In this document: positions 18,248 through 27,446 of the stretch, piece after piece | Position numbering within the stretch: the stretch's first letter is position 1 | How the letters are laid out: every line of letters starts with the position of its first letter | Assembly (NCBI RefSeq): GCF_900103535.1 | Contig: NZ_FNHQ01000026.1 | Location: 1-35,479 of the forward strand | DNA: 35,479 nucleotides | Direction: 5' to 3' | Source of the DNA: Megasphaera paucivorans | Lineage (GTDB): Bacteria; Bacillota; Negativicutes; Veillonellales; Megasphaeraceae | Notes under the pieces: model-generated | Database searches by the model: none | What the model saw: only the letters and a program-made list of their open reading frames with translations | Told to the model about the DNA's origin: nothing | Program-made: the position numbers and the translations under genes

Positions 18248-20155
18248 ATGAACAAAATTATATTTTTTCTTCCGTATTTAGACATGGAAAAAGTTGTTAT
18301 GCGTACTTTTGTGGAACAAAATCAAAGTGATACGGAATGGCAACTTGAAACTATATTAAAGCTGGGGACACAACAATTAGATAAGGTCACTATCCAGGGG
18401 GATGTAGTGATTGCCAGAGGCGGCACGTATCGAAAGTTAAAGAAGTGTCTGCATACAGCACCTGTCACCGAATTGTTGATTAGTGGATATGATATTATGC
18501 GCACCGTGTTAGCGTGTAAGAAAAAGTTTAATACGAATCGCATTGCTTTTTTAGGTACTCGGAGTATGGTGTATGGAGCCCAAAATATTTCTCAAATTAT
18601 TCCTGTACAAGTTATTGCTAAAGAGGTATATGAGGAAAATGAAACGAGAAATTCCTTAATCGCATTACAAAATCAAGGGATTGATACAATGATCGGCGGG
18701 GTTACATCGACACGGATCGCAGCAGAACTTGGGATGAATGCGTTGCGTATTGATTCTGGACAGGAAGCTATTTATCAAGCAATTGCAGAAGCCAAGCAAA
18801 TGTTTAAAATTTATCAGCAAGAACGAGAACGCACAGAAATATTTCGTACGATTTTGGATTATACCAGTGATGGAATCGTTGCGATTAATACAGACAACAG
18901 AATTCTGCTTATCAATCATGAAGCTTCAAATATTACCGGTATTTCCTCGCAAGTAACAGGACGGCGCATTGAGACCGTTTTACCGCAAATTAAACTGCAA
19001 AATACGTTAGGCAAGAGGCAGCCGGCATTCAATGAAATTATTCAGTTAAATGATCAGGATATTACAATGAATAGCATACCCATGCAGGTTGAAAATCAAC
19101 CTATAGGAGCAATTGCTACCTTTCAGCCTATTTTAAAAGTACAAAATCTGGGGAATGAAATACGCCGTAAAAAAAGTAAACGCGGCCATGTGGCAAAATT
19201 TACTTTTGATGATATATTAGGGAATAGTGTTTCTATTAGGCAAACCATTCACCTGGCTAAACAATATAGCAAAACAGATGCTAATATTTTAATTACGGGG
19301 GAAACGGGAACGGGGAAAGAATTATTTGCACAGAGTATCCATAATGCAAGCAACCGGTTTCGAGAACCTTTTGTGGCGCTGAATTGCGCTGTCCTTTCGG
19401 AAAATTTGCTGGAAAGTGAATTATTCGGCTATGTGGAAGGAGCATTTACCGATGCTCGTAAAGGTGGGAAGAGCGGTCTGTTTGAAGCGGCGCATAATGG
19501 CACGTTATTTTTGGATGAGATTTCTGAAATTTCACCACGGATGCAGGGGATTTTATTACGTGTTTTACAAGAACATGAAATTATGCGTGTGGGCGATGAC
19601 CGGATTATACCTGTAAATGTGCGGATTATCGTTGCGACAAATCGCAAATTGCTGCAAATGAGCCAAAACGGTGAATTTCGTCTCGACTTGTATTATCGCT
19701 TAGATACGCTGCATTTAATGCTGCCGCCATTGAGAGAAAGAAATCAGGATGTGCTGATTATTTTTTGCCATTTTCTTAAAGTGATTTATAACAAAAAAGG
19801 AATTATATGGAAAGGTATGACGTATGAGGCTGAAAAATGCTTACTAGCTGAAAGATGGCCGGGGAATATTCGTGAATTATATAATATAGCAGAACGTGTA
19901 GCTGTCTTTACAAAGGGAGAAAAACTGGATGTAGATGATTTAAATGTGGCGTTAAGAGGCAGAGGTGATTTTTCACCGATTCCAGCTCAAAAAATAACGG
20001 AAGGTATTGAGGAACATATATCGGATATCGATGACAGGACATTGCGGGCGGCTTTGGAACAAACACATTATCATTACGGCAAGACGGCGGTTTTACTAGG
20101 TATTAGCAGAACTACGCTATGGCGGCGCCTGCGCTGCTTGAAAAACAATACATAG
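18248..20155 (+). CDS. PrpR-like sigma-54-dependent transcriptional activator
   Basis: A 635-residue enhancer-binding protein. Residues ~10-190 match the PrpR N-terminal sensor domain, ~200-310 a PAS domain (ILDYTSDGIVAINTDNRILLINHEA), ~325-560 the AAA+ domain and ~595-633 a Fis-type HTH (KTAVLLGISRTTLWRRLR). Walker A is GETGTGKE at 351-358 and Walker B LFLDE at 420-424. The sigma-54 contact loop reads GAFTDA at 398-403 instead of the near-invariant GAFTGA. Relatives respond to 2-methylcitrate (PrpR) or other small organic molecules and switch on catabolic operons; the ligand and target here are unknown, and no such operon or sigma-54 promoter is adjacent. AAGGA lies ~10 nt before the ATG. 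Confidence 0.9.
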   Translation: MNKIIFFLPYLDMEKVVMRTFVEQNQSDTEWQLETILKLGTQQLDKVTIQGDVVIARGGTYRKLKKCLHTAPVTELLISGYDIMRTVLACKKKFNTNRIAFLGTRSMVYGAQNISQIIPVQVIAKEVYEENETRNSLIALQNQGIDTMIGGVTSTRIAAELGMNALRIDSGQEAIYQAIAEAKQMFKIYQQERERTEIFRTILDYTSDGIVAINTDNRILLINHEASNITGISSQVTGRRIETVLPQIKLQNTLGKRQPAFNEIIQLNDQDITMNSIPMQVENQPIGAIATFQPILKVQNLGNEIRRKKSKRGHVAKFTFDDILGNSVSIRQTIHLAKQYSKTDANILITGETGTGKELFAQSIHNASNRFREPFVALNCAVLSENLLESELFGYVEGAFTDARKGGKSGLFEAAHNGTLFLDEISEISPRMQGILLRVLQEHEIMRVGDDRIIPVNVRIIVATNRKLLQMSQNGEFRLDLYYRLDTLHLMLPPLRERNQDVLIIFCHFLKVIYNKKGIIWKGMTYEAEKCLLAERWPGNIRELYNIAERVAVFTKGEKLDVDDLNVALRGRGDFSPIPAQKITEGIEEHISDIDDRTLRAALEQTHYHYGKTAVLLGISRTTLWRRLRCLKNNT

Positions 20156-20436
20156 GTGCTGCGGGAGATACAATATATGTAAAAGCATCTTAGCGATTGA
20201 AAATGATTCACTATATGCAAGAGGAACGTAGTATTTTCGGCTGCTGTATCTTTTCAATATATTGAAACAGTATTAATGACGAGTAGTATTAAGTAATAGT
20301 TATATATATAAATATACAAATAAATTTTTAATGTTTTTGTGTAATAAAACGATTATAACTTACAAAAAATAAAGTTATTATTCTGATTTTTTATTTATTA
20401 TGATATAATGAAGTCATTCAGAAAGGAGCTGAGAGT
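20156..20436. other. Intergenic region with a 16-bp palindrome
   Basis: No gene. It contains the perfect palindrome TTTCAATATATTGAAA at 20252-20267, a looser inverted repeat (TTTTTGTGTAA...TTACAAAAA) near 20333-20370 and a TATAAT at about 20403-20408 that may serve the nitroreductase gene. The palindrome could be an operator; the cognate protein is unknown. Confidence 0.4.
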
Positions 20437-20940
20437 GTGGAAGAGATTTTTAAGCGAATGAGTGTTAGATCCTATGAAGATACTCCTGTTGAAGATGAAA
20501 AAATAGAAAAATTATTACGGGCAGCGATGGCAGCACCTTCAGACGGTAATCAACAACCGTGGGAATTTTATGTTGTCAGGGACCGAAGAGTATTGGAAGG
20601 ATTGGCACAGTGCAGCCCGTATGCAAATTGTGCTCGCAATGCTCCTGTGGCGATCGTAGCCTGTTATAGTGAAAAAAAACTGCGGTTTAAGTCTTTTGCT
20701 GATATTGACATGAGTGCAGCCGTCGAAAACATTTTATTGGAAGCCGTACATTTAGGATTGGGTGCTGTATGGCTGGGGGTTTCTCCTATACGGATGCGCA
20801 TGCAGTTTGTTAAACGTCTGATGGGCATTCCTGAAGAATTGCAGCCATTTGCTATTATTCCTTTTGGGTATGCAAAAAATGTAAAAGATCCCCGTTTAAA
20901 GGAAGATCGCTTTGATCCGACACGAATTCACTATTTATAA
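20437..20940 (+). CDS. Nitroreductase-family protein
   Basis: A 167-residue FMN-dependent oxidoreductase of the short NfsA/NfsB-like superfamily. Signature features: MSVRSYEDTPVEDEKI near the N-terminus, AMAAPSDGNQQPWEFYVVRD (FMN-binding Ser/Asn/Gln), AAVENILLEAVHLGLGAVWLGV and the C-terminal PFAIIPFGYA. Such enzymes reduce nitroaromatics, quinones or flavins with NAD(P)H; the physiological substrate is not known. GTG start with AAAGGAG 9-10 nt upstream. It is shorter than most (~180-220), the small anaerobe type. It stands alone, 162 nt before tatA. Confidence 0.9.
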   Translation: MEEIFKRMSVRSYEDTPVEDEKIEKLLRAAMAAPSDGNQQPWEFYVVRDRRVLEGLAQCSPYANCARNAPVAIVACYSEKKLRFKSFADIDMSAAVENILLEAVHLGLGAVWLGVSPIRMRMQFVKRLMGIPEELQPFAIIPFGYAKNVKDPRLKEDRFDPTRIHYL

Positions 20941-21102
20941 GCAATGTGGAGCTCTTGTAATCAATGCAGGAGCTTTCTTACTGTAATGTAACTGGTTTTG
21001 ATTTGTATTTTATTGGAAAACGAATTTCCCAGGAAGTTTTAGATAATAGGATGATTGCAGACTGCATGACTGGTATGCAGTATAAAGAATGGAGGAATTA
21101 CG

Positions 21103-21333
21103 ATGTTCAATATTGGCATGAGTGAATTGATATTAATTTTAGTCATTGCATTAATTGTATTTGGCCCGGGAAAACTGCCTGAAGTAAGTAAAGCATTGGG
21201 AAAAAGCTTGCAGGAATTTCGCAAGGCGTCCAGTGAAGTGACGGAAGATGTAAAAAAGCAAACTATTGATGTAGAAAAAGTGGTAGAACAAAAAGAAACA
21301 TCATCAGAAACTATATCTAAAGATAAGCAGTGA
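21103..21333 (+). CDS. tatA: Sec-independent protein translocase subunit TatA
   Basis: A 76-residue pore-forming subunit of the twin-arginine translocase. N-terminal membrane helix (~5-20), the [20 protein letters not shown] hinge and amphipathic helix, and a charged acidic/lysine tail. GGAGG lies 7-8 nt before the ATG. It is followed by tatC after 10 nt. No tatB is present, so TatA probably also serves that role, as in other two-component TatAC systems of Gram-positive relatives. Confidence 0.95.
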   Translation: MFNIGMSELILILVIALIVFGPGKLPEVSKALGKSLQEFRKASSEVTEDVKKQTIDVEKVVEQKETSSETISKDKQ

Positions 21334-21343
21334 GGTAGATAGC

Positions 21344-22081
21344 ATGAGTCAATCCCCCGAAGAAAATCAAGAAGTTTTGCAGGATGGGGAAGAAACGATG
21401 TCTCTTGTCAGTCATTTACAGGAATTTCGCCGACGGATTATCATTTGTATTGCTGCATTGTTTATTGCTAGTTCTGTCAGCTATATATATGCGGAAGAAT
21501 TGATAAAAATAATTTCCAGGCCTGTGGGAATGCTTTATTTTATGAATCCGGCGGAGGTGTTTTTTACGTATTTGAAAATTTCTGTTTTTGCCGGGTTCCT
21601 TATTTCACTTCCTGTTTTGGTATATCAGCTTTGGGAATTTGTTGTACCGGCTTTTACCCAGTCGGAACGCCGATTGGCATTGTTTTTAACACCAGCCTTT
21701 GTTTTGTTGTTTTATGCGGGAATTGTGTTTTCCTATATGTTTGTTCTTCCGGCAGGCGTGCGCTTTTTTTTGGGATTTGCTACAGATAGCTTGCAGCCTA
21801 TGTTTTCTTTGGGCTCTTATTTGTCTTTCGTTATCTCCTTTGTATTTCCCTTCGGTATTGTGTTTGAAATGCCGCTATGCTTGGTTATTTTAGCTAAAAT
21901 GGGATTTGTTAATTCCGCTTTTTTACGGCGCAAAAGAAAAATATGTATTCTTCTTTCTTTTGTTTTTGCCGCAATTATTTCTCCGACACCGGACGTATTT
22001 TCTCAAACAATGATTGCGGTACCTATGGTGCTTTTATATGAAATTAGTGTTATTTTGATACGGTATATTTTAAAAAAATAG
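21344..22081 (+). CDS. tatC: Sec-independent protein translocase subunit TatC
   Basis: A 245-residue polytopic receptor for twin-arginine signal peptides. A cytosolic N-terminal stretch contains MSLVSHLQEFRRRI, the conserved TatC motif for signal recognition (usual form LxxHLxELRxR). Six membrane segments follow, with VFFTYLKISVFAGFLISLPVLVYQLWEFVVPAFTQSERR and the PDVFSQ turn near the C-terminus. It is co-transcribed with tatA and ends at a terminator. No Tat substrate with an RR signal was recognised among the neighbours. Confidence 0.95.
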   Translation: MSQSPEENQEVLQDGEETMSLVSHLQEFRRRIIICIAALFIASSVSYIYAEELIKIISRPVGMLYFMNPAEVFFTYLKISVFAGFLISLPVLVYQLWEFVVPAFTQSERRLALFLTPAFVLLFYAGIVFSYMFVLPAGVRFFLGFATDSLQPMFSLGSYLSFVISFVFPFGIVFEMPLCLVILAKMGFVNSAFLRRKRKICILLSFVFAAIISPTPDVFSQTMIAVPMVLLYEISVILIRYILKK

Positions 22082-22095
22082 AAATCATGTTTATC

Positions 22096-22139
22096 CAAAC
22101 AGAGATTTATGGAACGAAGAATCCCTGTTTGTTTTTTTT
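22096..22139 (+). terminator. Rho-independent terminator after tatC
   Basis: CAAACAGAGATT pairs with AATCCCTGTTTG (one mismatch) around a 12-nt loop, followed by eight T. Confidence 0.85.
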
Positions 22140-22404
22140 CGCAAAAATACATGAATACAATGTATAAATAATTATGTATTTTTTTCATTATTATTTTTAA
22201 CTAAAATTAACAATTTTAATATTTTACATGAAATAATTTGTAATGGAAAAAATATATAAAAATTACCAAAATAAATTAAGAAAGTATCCGTATATTTGGA
22301 AAACTATAACTAGCGACGGATTTTGCCTTTTAATGATGTATAACTATTCTTTGTGTAAATACAAATTGTATACAGTATTAATGCAACGCAAGTAATAATC
22401 TTAC
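22140..22404. other. AT-rich intergenic region upstream of pyc
   Basis: No ORF or RNA gene recognised. The stretch is strongly AT-rich and leads to the pyc promoter; the whole tatC-pyc gap is 429 nt, the longest gene-free interval apart from the tRNA region. Confidence 0.4.
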
Positions 22405-22432
22405 TTGTAAAGTTACTATATTTTGGTATAAT
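22405..22432 (+). promoter_or_regulatory. pyc promoter
   Basis: TTGTAA (22405-22410), a 16-bp spacer and perfect TATAAT (22427-22432). Predicted transcript start about 22439, right at the edge of the inverted repeat that follows. Confidence 0.6.
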
Positions 22433-22438
22433 TAATTC

Positions 22439-22485
22439 CATAATGAAAAAATATGACAGGAATTTCTTGTCCAATTTTCATTATG
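22439..22485 (+). repeat. Long inverted repeat / hairpin in the pyc leader
   Basis: CATAATGAAAA (22439-22449) is exactly complementary to TTTTCATTATG (22475-22485). Inside it a second stem forms between GACAGGAA (22455-22462) and TTCTTGTC (22464-22471), with one G-U pair. No T-run follows, so it is not a terminator. It is placed at the predicted transcription start and 25 nt before the start codon, suited to be an operator for a dimeric repressor or a 5'-end RNA stem. Confidence 0.75.
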
Positions 22486-22510
22486 TGAAAATGAAGTGGA
22501 GGGACTTTGA

Positions 22511-25500
22511 ATGAAAAAAATTCGTTCGGTTTTAGTTGCAAATCGAGGGGAAATAGCAATTCGTGTTTTTCGGGCATGTAATGAACTGGGGATTCGTACG
22601 ATTGCTATTTATTCGAAAGAAGATTCGCTGTCGCTTCACCGGTTCCGTGCCGATGAATCTTATTTGGTAGGCGAAGGCAAAAAACCGGTCGATGCGTATT
22701 TAGACATCGAAGATATTATTAGAATTGCCCATGAACATGAAGTGGATGCCATTCATCCCGGCTATGGCTTTTTGTCGGAAAATGCCGACTTAGCAAAACG
22801 GTGTAATGAAGAAGGTATTATTTTTATTGGCCCGAAGGTTGAACATTTGGTTATGTTCGGGGATAAGATTAATGCACGTATTCAAGCTAAAAAGGCTGGA
22901 ATTCAATATATTCCCGGCAGTGATGGTCCCGTTACGGATTATTCTCAAGTTGAACAGTTTGCCAATGACTATGGCTTTCCTATTATGCTCAAGGCTGTTA
23001 ATGGCGGCGGCGGACGCGGCATGCGTATGGTTGCCAAACTGTCTGAATTGAGAGATGCATACGATAGAGCTAAATCAGAAGCAAAATTAGCTTTTGGCAG
23101 TGATCAAATATATTTGGAAAAATGTCTTGTTAATCCAAAACATGTAGAAGTACAGATTATCGGTGACGAATATGGCAATATTGTTCATCTTTTTGAACGA
23201 GATTGTTCTATCCAGCGTCGACATCAGAAGGTTGTTGAAATTGCACCGGCATTTTCATTGCCGGCATCGGTACGGCAGGGATTATGCAATGCTGCTTTGC
23301 AGATTATGAATAATGTAAAATATGTCAATGCCGGTACGGTAGAATTTTTGGTAACACCGGATAATAATTTTTACTTTATTGAAGTAAATCCGCGTGTGCA
23401 GGTTGAACATACGATAACAGAAATGATTACAGGTATCGATGTGGTTCAGACACAGATTAAAATAGCCGAAGGGTATGCGCTGGACAGCGATGAAATCGGT
23501 ATTCGCGGACAAGAATCTGTCCAATGCCGTGGGAATGCCATTCAATGCCGTATCACGACAGAAGATCCGATGAATAACTTTATGCCTGATTCCGGAAAAC
23601 TCATGGTATATCGCAGCGGCGGCGGTTTCGGCGTCCGTTTGGACAGCGGCAATGCATATACGGGAGCGGTTATAACTCCATATTATGATTCGCTGCTTGT
23701 AAAAGCAACAACCTGGGGATTGAGTCATGCCATTGCTGTGCAGAAAATGATTAGGACGCTGAAAGAATTCCGTATTCGTGGGGTGAAAACCAATATCGGA
23801 TTTCTTATCAATGTATTGAGTAATCCTCTTTTTGTTACGGGAGAATACAATGTAAACTTCATTGATGGACATCCGGAATTATTCAATCTTCCTGTCATTC
23901 ATGACCGTGGGACAAAACTTTTGAAATATATAGGAGAGACCACCATCAACGGCTATGCCGGCGGTCCGCAGGTCAAACCGCAGTTTGAAGCGTTGGAAAT
24001 GCCGGCGAAAGCGAAGCATGAATATCCGCAGGGGACAAAGCAGATTTTTGATTCCATGGGAGCTGAAAAATTCTCGAAATGGATTATGGATCAGAAAAAA
24101 GTTTTGTTTACGGATACGACGATGCGAGATGCGCATCAGTCTCTTTTTGCTACGCGTGTGCGGACGATTGACATGCTGCGGGTATTGGAAACTTCTTCAA
24201 AAAAACTGCCGAACTTCTTCTCCTATGAATGCTGGGGCGGTGCTACCTTTGATGTTGCATATCGGTTCCTTTACGAAGATCCTTGGGAACGGCTTCGCCA
24301 GATGAGAGAAAAAGCACCTAACATCCTGCTTCAAATGTTGATTCGTGGGGCGAATGCTGTTGGGTATACAAGTTATCCGGATAATGTGGTAAAACAGTTT
24401 GTGGAATTATCTGCGAAGAACGGTATTGATGTTTTCCGTATTTTTGATAGTTTAAACAGCCTTGATAATATGGCAGGTGCGATTCAGGCTGTTCGTGAAA
24501 CCGGAAAAATTGCTGAAGTTGCTTTATGTTATACAGGAGATATTCTTAACCCGGCTCGTCCGAAGTACAATTTAGATTATTATGTGACCATGGCGAAAGA
24601 ACTGCAAAAAGCAGGTGCTAATATTATTGCTATCAAAGATATGGCAGGTCTGCTGAAACCGGAAGCGGCATATTGTCTCGTTTCGGCATTGAAGGATGCA
24701 ATAGATCTTCCGATTCATCTCCATACGCATGAAGGTGCAGGTAATGCGGTATATTCACTGGCTCGTGCTATTGATGCGGGGGTTGATATTGTCGATGTTG
24801 CTTATTCTTCCTTTGCCAACGGTACCAGTCAGCCGAGCATGAACAGTCTGTATTATGCATTGAGCGGCAACGACCGCCAGCCTGATTTGGATATCGAAGC
24901 GATGGAAGAAATGTCGCGGTATTGGGCTACGGTTCGTCCCTATTATAAAGGGGTAGATAAAGCGGATCCCTATCCAAATACAGAAGTATATATGCATGAA
25001 ATGCCGGGCGGACAATTTTCGAATCTGCGTCAGCAGGCAAAAGCAGTAGGGCTGGGTGCTAAATGGAATGATATAAAGAAGATGTATCATCGTGTTAATA
25101 TGTTGTTTGGTGATATCATTAAAGTAACTCCTTCATCTAAAGTTGTCGGTGATATGACGTTATTTATGATTCAAAATAATTTGACGGAAGATGATATTTT
25201 TGAAAAGGGAGATATTCTCGATTTCCCGCAATCAGTAGTGGAATTCTTTGAAGGACGGATCGGCATACCGTATCAAGGTTTCCCAAAAGAATTGCAGAAA
25301 ATCATCTTAAAGGGAAGAGAACCGTTAAAAGAACGCCCTGGGAAAAGTTTGGTACCTGTAGATTTTGAAGTAGTACGCAAACAGTTGCAGGATGCGGGAT
25401 ATTTGCATGATGACGAAGCGATTAATGCATATTGCCAATATCCAAAGGTGTTCAAGGATTACAATGAAATTATTAAAAAATATGGAGATGTCAGTGTTCT

Positions 25501-25942
25501 GGATACACCTACCTTCTTCTTCGGCATGAACAAGAATGAAGAAATACGGGTTGAAATCGAAAAGGGGAAAGACCTGGTCATCAAATTGATTAATATCAGT
25601 GACCCTGATGAAAGCGGCATGCGGACGATTACCTTTATGTTCAATGGTGCAGAACGTGAAATCCAAGTTATGGATAAAAATGTTGACATGAAGACCGTAT
25701 CTCGTAAAAAAGCAGATCCGGATAAATTGGGAGATATTGGAGCGACCTTGTCCGGTTCCGTAGTAAAGGTACTGGTAGTTAAAGGACAAGCAGTCAAAAA
25801 AGGAGAACCCTTGGTTGTTACAGAAGCAATGAAGATGGAAACGACGATAACTTCTCCTATCAGTGGTACCGTTGGTGAAATTTATGCGACAAAAGGATTG
25901 CCGATTTTGAGCGGTGATTGCCTTTTGGAAGTAAATGAATAG
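22511..25942 (+). CDS. pyc: Pyruvate carboxylase
   Basis: A 1143-residue biotin enzyme forming oxaloacetate from pyruvate, bicarbonate and ATP. Domains in order: biotin carboxylase (~1-455, with HPGYGFLSEN, the glycine-rich ATP loop GGGGRGM and EVNPRVQVEHT), carboxyltransferase (~530-800, DTTMRDAHQS, GGATFDVAYRF, and IKDMAG followed by HLHTHE), the allosteric/PYC_OADA region (~820-1000) and the biotinyl domain (~1070-1143) with biotin attached to Lys1108 in EAMKMET. GGAGGG precedes the ATG. Full length (B. subtilis and others ~1145). It feeds oxaloacetate to gluconeogenesis and to the succinate/propionate branch used by many Negativicutes. Single-gene transcript with its own leader hairpin and terminator. 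Confidence 0.98.
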   Translation: MKKIRSVLVANRGEIAIRVFRACNELGIRTIAIYSKEDSLSLHRFRADESYLVGEGKKPVDAYLDIEDIIRIAHEHEVDAIHPGYGFLSENADLAKRCNEEGIIFIGPKVEHLVMFGDKINARIQAKKAGIQYIPGSDGPVTDYSQVEQFANDYGFPIMLKAVNGGGGRGMRMVAKLSELRDAYDRAKSEAKLAFGSDQIYLEKCLVNPKHVEVQIIGDEYGNIVHLFERDCSIQRRHQKVVEIAPAFSLPASVRQGLCNAALQIMNNVKYVNAGTVEFLVTPDNNFYFIEVNPRVQVEHTITEMITGIDVVQTQIKIAEGYALDSDEIGIRGQESVQCRGNAIQCRITTEDPMNNFMPDSGKLMVYRSGGGFGVRLDSGNAYTGAVITPYYDSLLVKATTWGLSHAIAVQKMIRTLKEFRIRGVKTNIGFLINVLSNPLFVTGEYNVNFIDGHPELFNLPVIHDRGTKLLKYIGETTINGYAGGPQVKPQFEALEMPAKAKHEYPQGTKQIFDSMGAEKFSKWIMDQKKVLFTDTTMRDAHQSLFATRVRTIDMLRVLETSSKKLPNFFSYECWGGATFDVAYRFLYEDPWERLRQMREKAPNILLQMLIRGANAVGYTSYPDNVVKQFVELSAKNGIDVFRIFDSLNSLDNMAGAIQAVRETGKIAEVALCYTGDILNPARPKYNLDYYVTMAKELQKAGANIIAIKDMAGLLKPEAAYCLVSALKDAIDLPIHLHTHEGAGNAVYSLARAIDAGVDIVDVAYSSFANGTSQPSMNSLYYALSGNDRQPDLDIEAMEEMSRYWATVRPYYKGVDKADPYPNTEVYMHEMPGGQFSNLRQQAKAVGLGAKWNDIKKMYHRVNMLFGDIIKVTPSSKVVGDMTLFMIQNNLTEDDIFEKGDILDFPQSVVEFFEGRIGIPYQGFPKELQKIILKGREPLKERPGKSLVPVDFEVVRKQLQDAGYLHDDEAINAYCQYPKVFKDYNEIIKKYGDVSVLDTPTFFFGMNKNEEIRVEIEKGKDLVIKLINISDPDESGMRTITFMFNGAEREIQVMDKNVDMKTVSRKKADPDKLGDIGATLSGSVVKVLVVKGQAVKKGEPLVVTEAMKMETTITSPISGTVGEIYATKGLPILSGDCLLEVNE

Positions 25943-25958
25943 TAGGGTAATATACAGT

Positions 25959-26000
25959 ACAAAACGCTGTCAAGGATGAAAATCCTGACAGCGTTTTTGT
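25959..26000. terminator. Bidirectional terminator between pyc and the MFS gene
   Basis: ACAAAACGCTGTCAAGGAT pairs with ATCCTGACAGCGTTTTTGT (one bulged base) around a GAAA loop, with T-rich ends on both strands. Confidence 0.88.
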
Positions 26001-26043
26001 CTTGGTATATCCTGTAACATATGAGTGTGTAACTACATATGTT

Positions 26044-27237
26044 TTATATTTGAACATACTCGCGGCGATGCTTTCTCGATATAAGGCTGATAGCAATCAA
26101 GATAACACCGGAAACGATAAAAACAAATTTAATGCCGATGAAGGTGGCGATTATACCACCCAAAATAGGTCCGACCATCGCGCCTATTTGCTGAGCGGAA
26201 AACATAAGTCCAAAAATTCGTCCTCTTGTATGAGAATCCGTATTTTCTGCTAAAATTGCATTGATAGAGGGATTGATTCCGGCAAAAAAGAGACCGACGA
26301 CAAATTGACTGGCTGCAAATAGATAAAGATTATTTGGTAAGGCTTGGAATATCATACAGATACCGGCGGTAATCAGTGCCCAGGAAAAAGAGGTGAAAAA
26401 ACCGTTATGTTGACCGAAACGTCCCCATAGAGGAGCAGAAATCGCACTGGCGAAACCGCTTAGAGAAAAAACCAGGCCGGAAACTAGGACAAGTTTATCA
26501 ATATGCTGTGCCATGCTGGATATATAGGTAGTAAGGATAGGCTGCAGAATCAAAATAACCATTTGGACAAAGGCTGCATAAATTAGCATATTTCGCAGTA
26601 ACGGGATTTTTAACAATCCCTGGGCGTTTTCTGCGGATTTGTTTTTTATAGGTTTCGCAGATACATCCTCTTCAGGAGGTTCTTTAATGACGAATATAAA
26701 GACCAGACAATTTAGGAATAAAGCAGCAGAAGCTAAATAGAAAGACATGCGCATACCAAATAATTCGGCTAATATGCCTCCGAATAAAGGTCCAATAATT
26801 CCGCCGGCTGTCATGACGCCCTGCATTATGCCTAAACATATACCCATTTTTTGACGCGGCGCATAGAGTGTCATGATAGCTAATTCCATCGGCCATAAAC
26901 CGGCTGCAAAGCCTTGAAACATACGCATAAATACAAGCTGCATCGGCGTTGTGACAATACCGCCAAGAAAATAACTGATGGATAATAGTAAACTGGCACG
27001 TATGGCCATGAGTTTTTTCCCTTTTTTATCAGACAGGCGGCCCCAAATAGGGGCCATGACTGCACTTACTGCAAAAGTAGCAGAAAAAACAACGCCCGAC
27101 CAGATATTGACGGAAGCAGGATCGACTCCCAGCTCCCGTATTAGATACATGGGTAAAAAAGGAATAAGCATAGTATAACTTGCCGACATAAATACTATAT
27201 TGCAGGATAATATAGCCAATACAACTTTCCAATTCAT
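26044..27237 (-). CDS. Major facilitator superfamily transporter, multidrug-efflux type
   Basis: A 397-residue membrane protein with twelve predicted helices in two halves. The loop between helices 2 and 3 carries GRLSDKKGKK, and helix 5 has the antiporter-like GIMQGVMTAGGIIGPLFGG motif C (GxxxGPxxGG), which marks drug:H+ antiporters of the 12-helix DHA1 class. A charged central loop (KEPPEEDVSAKPIKNKSAE) divides the halves. The ribosome-binding site (GAAAGCGTGA) is weak. Substrate unknown. It is convergent with pyc and divergent from the peptide-uptake operon; no regulator is adjacent. Confidence 0.88.
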   Translation of the reverse strand: MNWKVVLAILSCNIVFMSASYTMLIPFLPMYLIRELGVDPASVNIWSGVVFSATFAVSAVMAPIWGRLSDKKGKKLMAIRASLLLSISYFLGGIVTTPMQLVFMRMFQGFAAGLWPMELAIMTLYAPRQKMGICLGIMQGVMTAGGIIGPLFGGILAELFGMRMSFYLASAALFLNCLVFIFVIKEPPEEDVSAKPIKNKSAENAQGLLKIPLLRNMLIYAAFVQMVILILQPILTTYISSMAQHIDKLVLVSGLVFSLSGFASAISAPLWGRFGQHNGFFTSFSWALITAGICMIFQALPNNLYLFAASQFVVGLFFAGINPSINAILAENTDSHTRGRIFGLMFSAQQIGAMVGPILGGIIATFIGIKFVFIVSGVILIAISLISRKHRREYVQI

Positions 27238-27366
27238 TTAATCACGCTTTCTATAAATATTAAATTCAATAATCATTAATCATTTTGATATAAAGACTAT
27301 TATGGAACAGAATGCGGCAGTTTTCAAGCTTTATTATTTTAAATATACTATTTTGTGTCAATTAAA

Positions 27367-27395
27367 TTGAAAAAAAAGAGCAGCAACTATATAAT
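27367..27395 (+). promoter_or_regulatory. Promoter of the peptide-uptake operon
   Basis: TTGAAA (27367-27372), a 17-bp spacer and perfect TATAAT (27390-27395), about 50 nt before the first permease start. Confidence 0.65.
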
Positions 27396-27446
27396 AAATC
27401 ATGTGTATATGCTGTTTTATATTTTATGAGGGGACAGGAAACGTCT

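Noticed and set aside
23282-23872. Open frame of 196 codons on the minus strand
   Set aside because: Antisense to the biotin carboxylase domain of pyc; no independent evidence.
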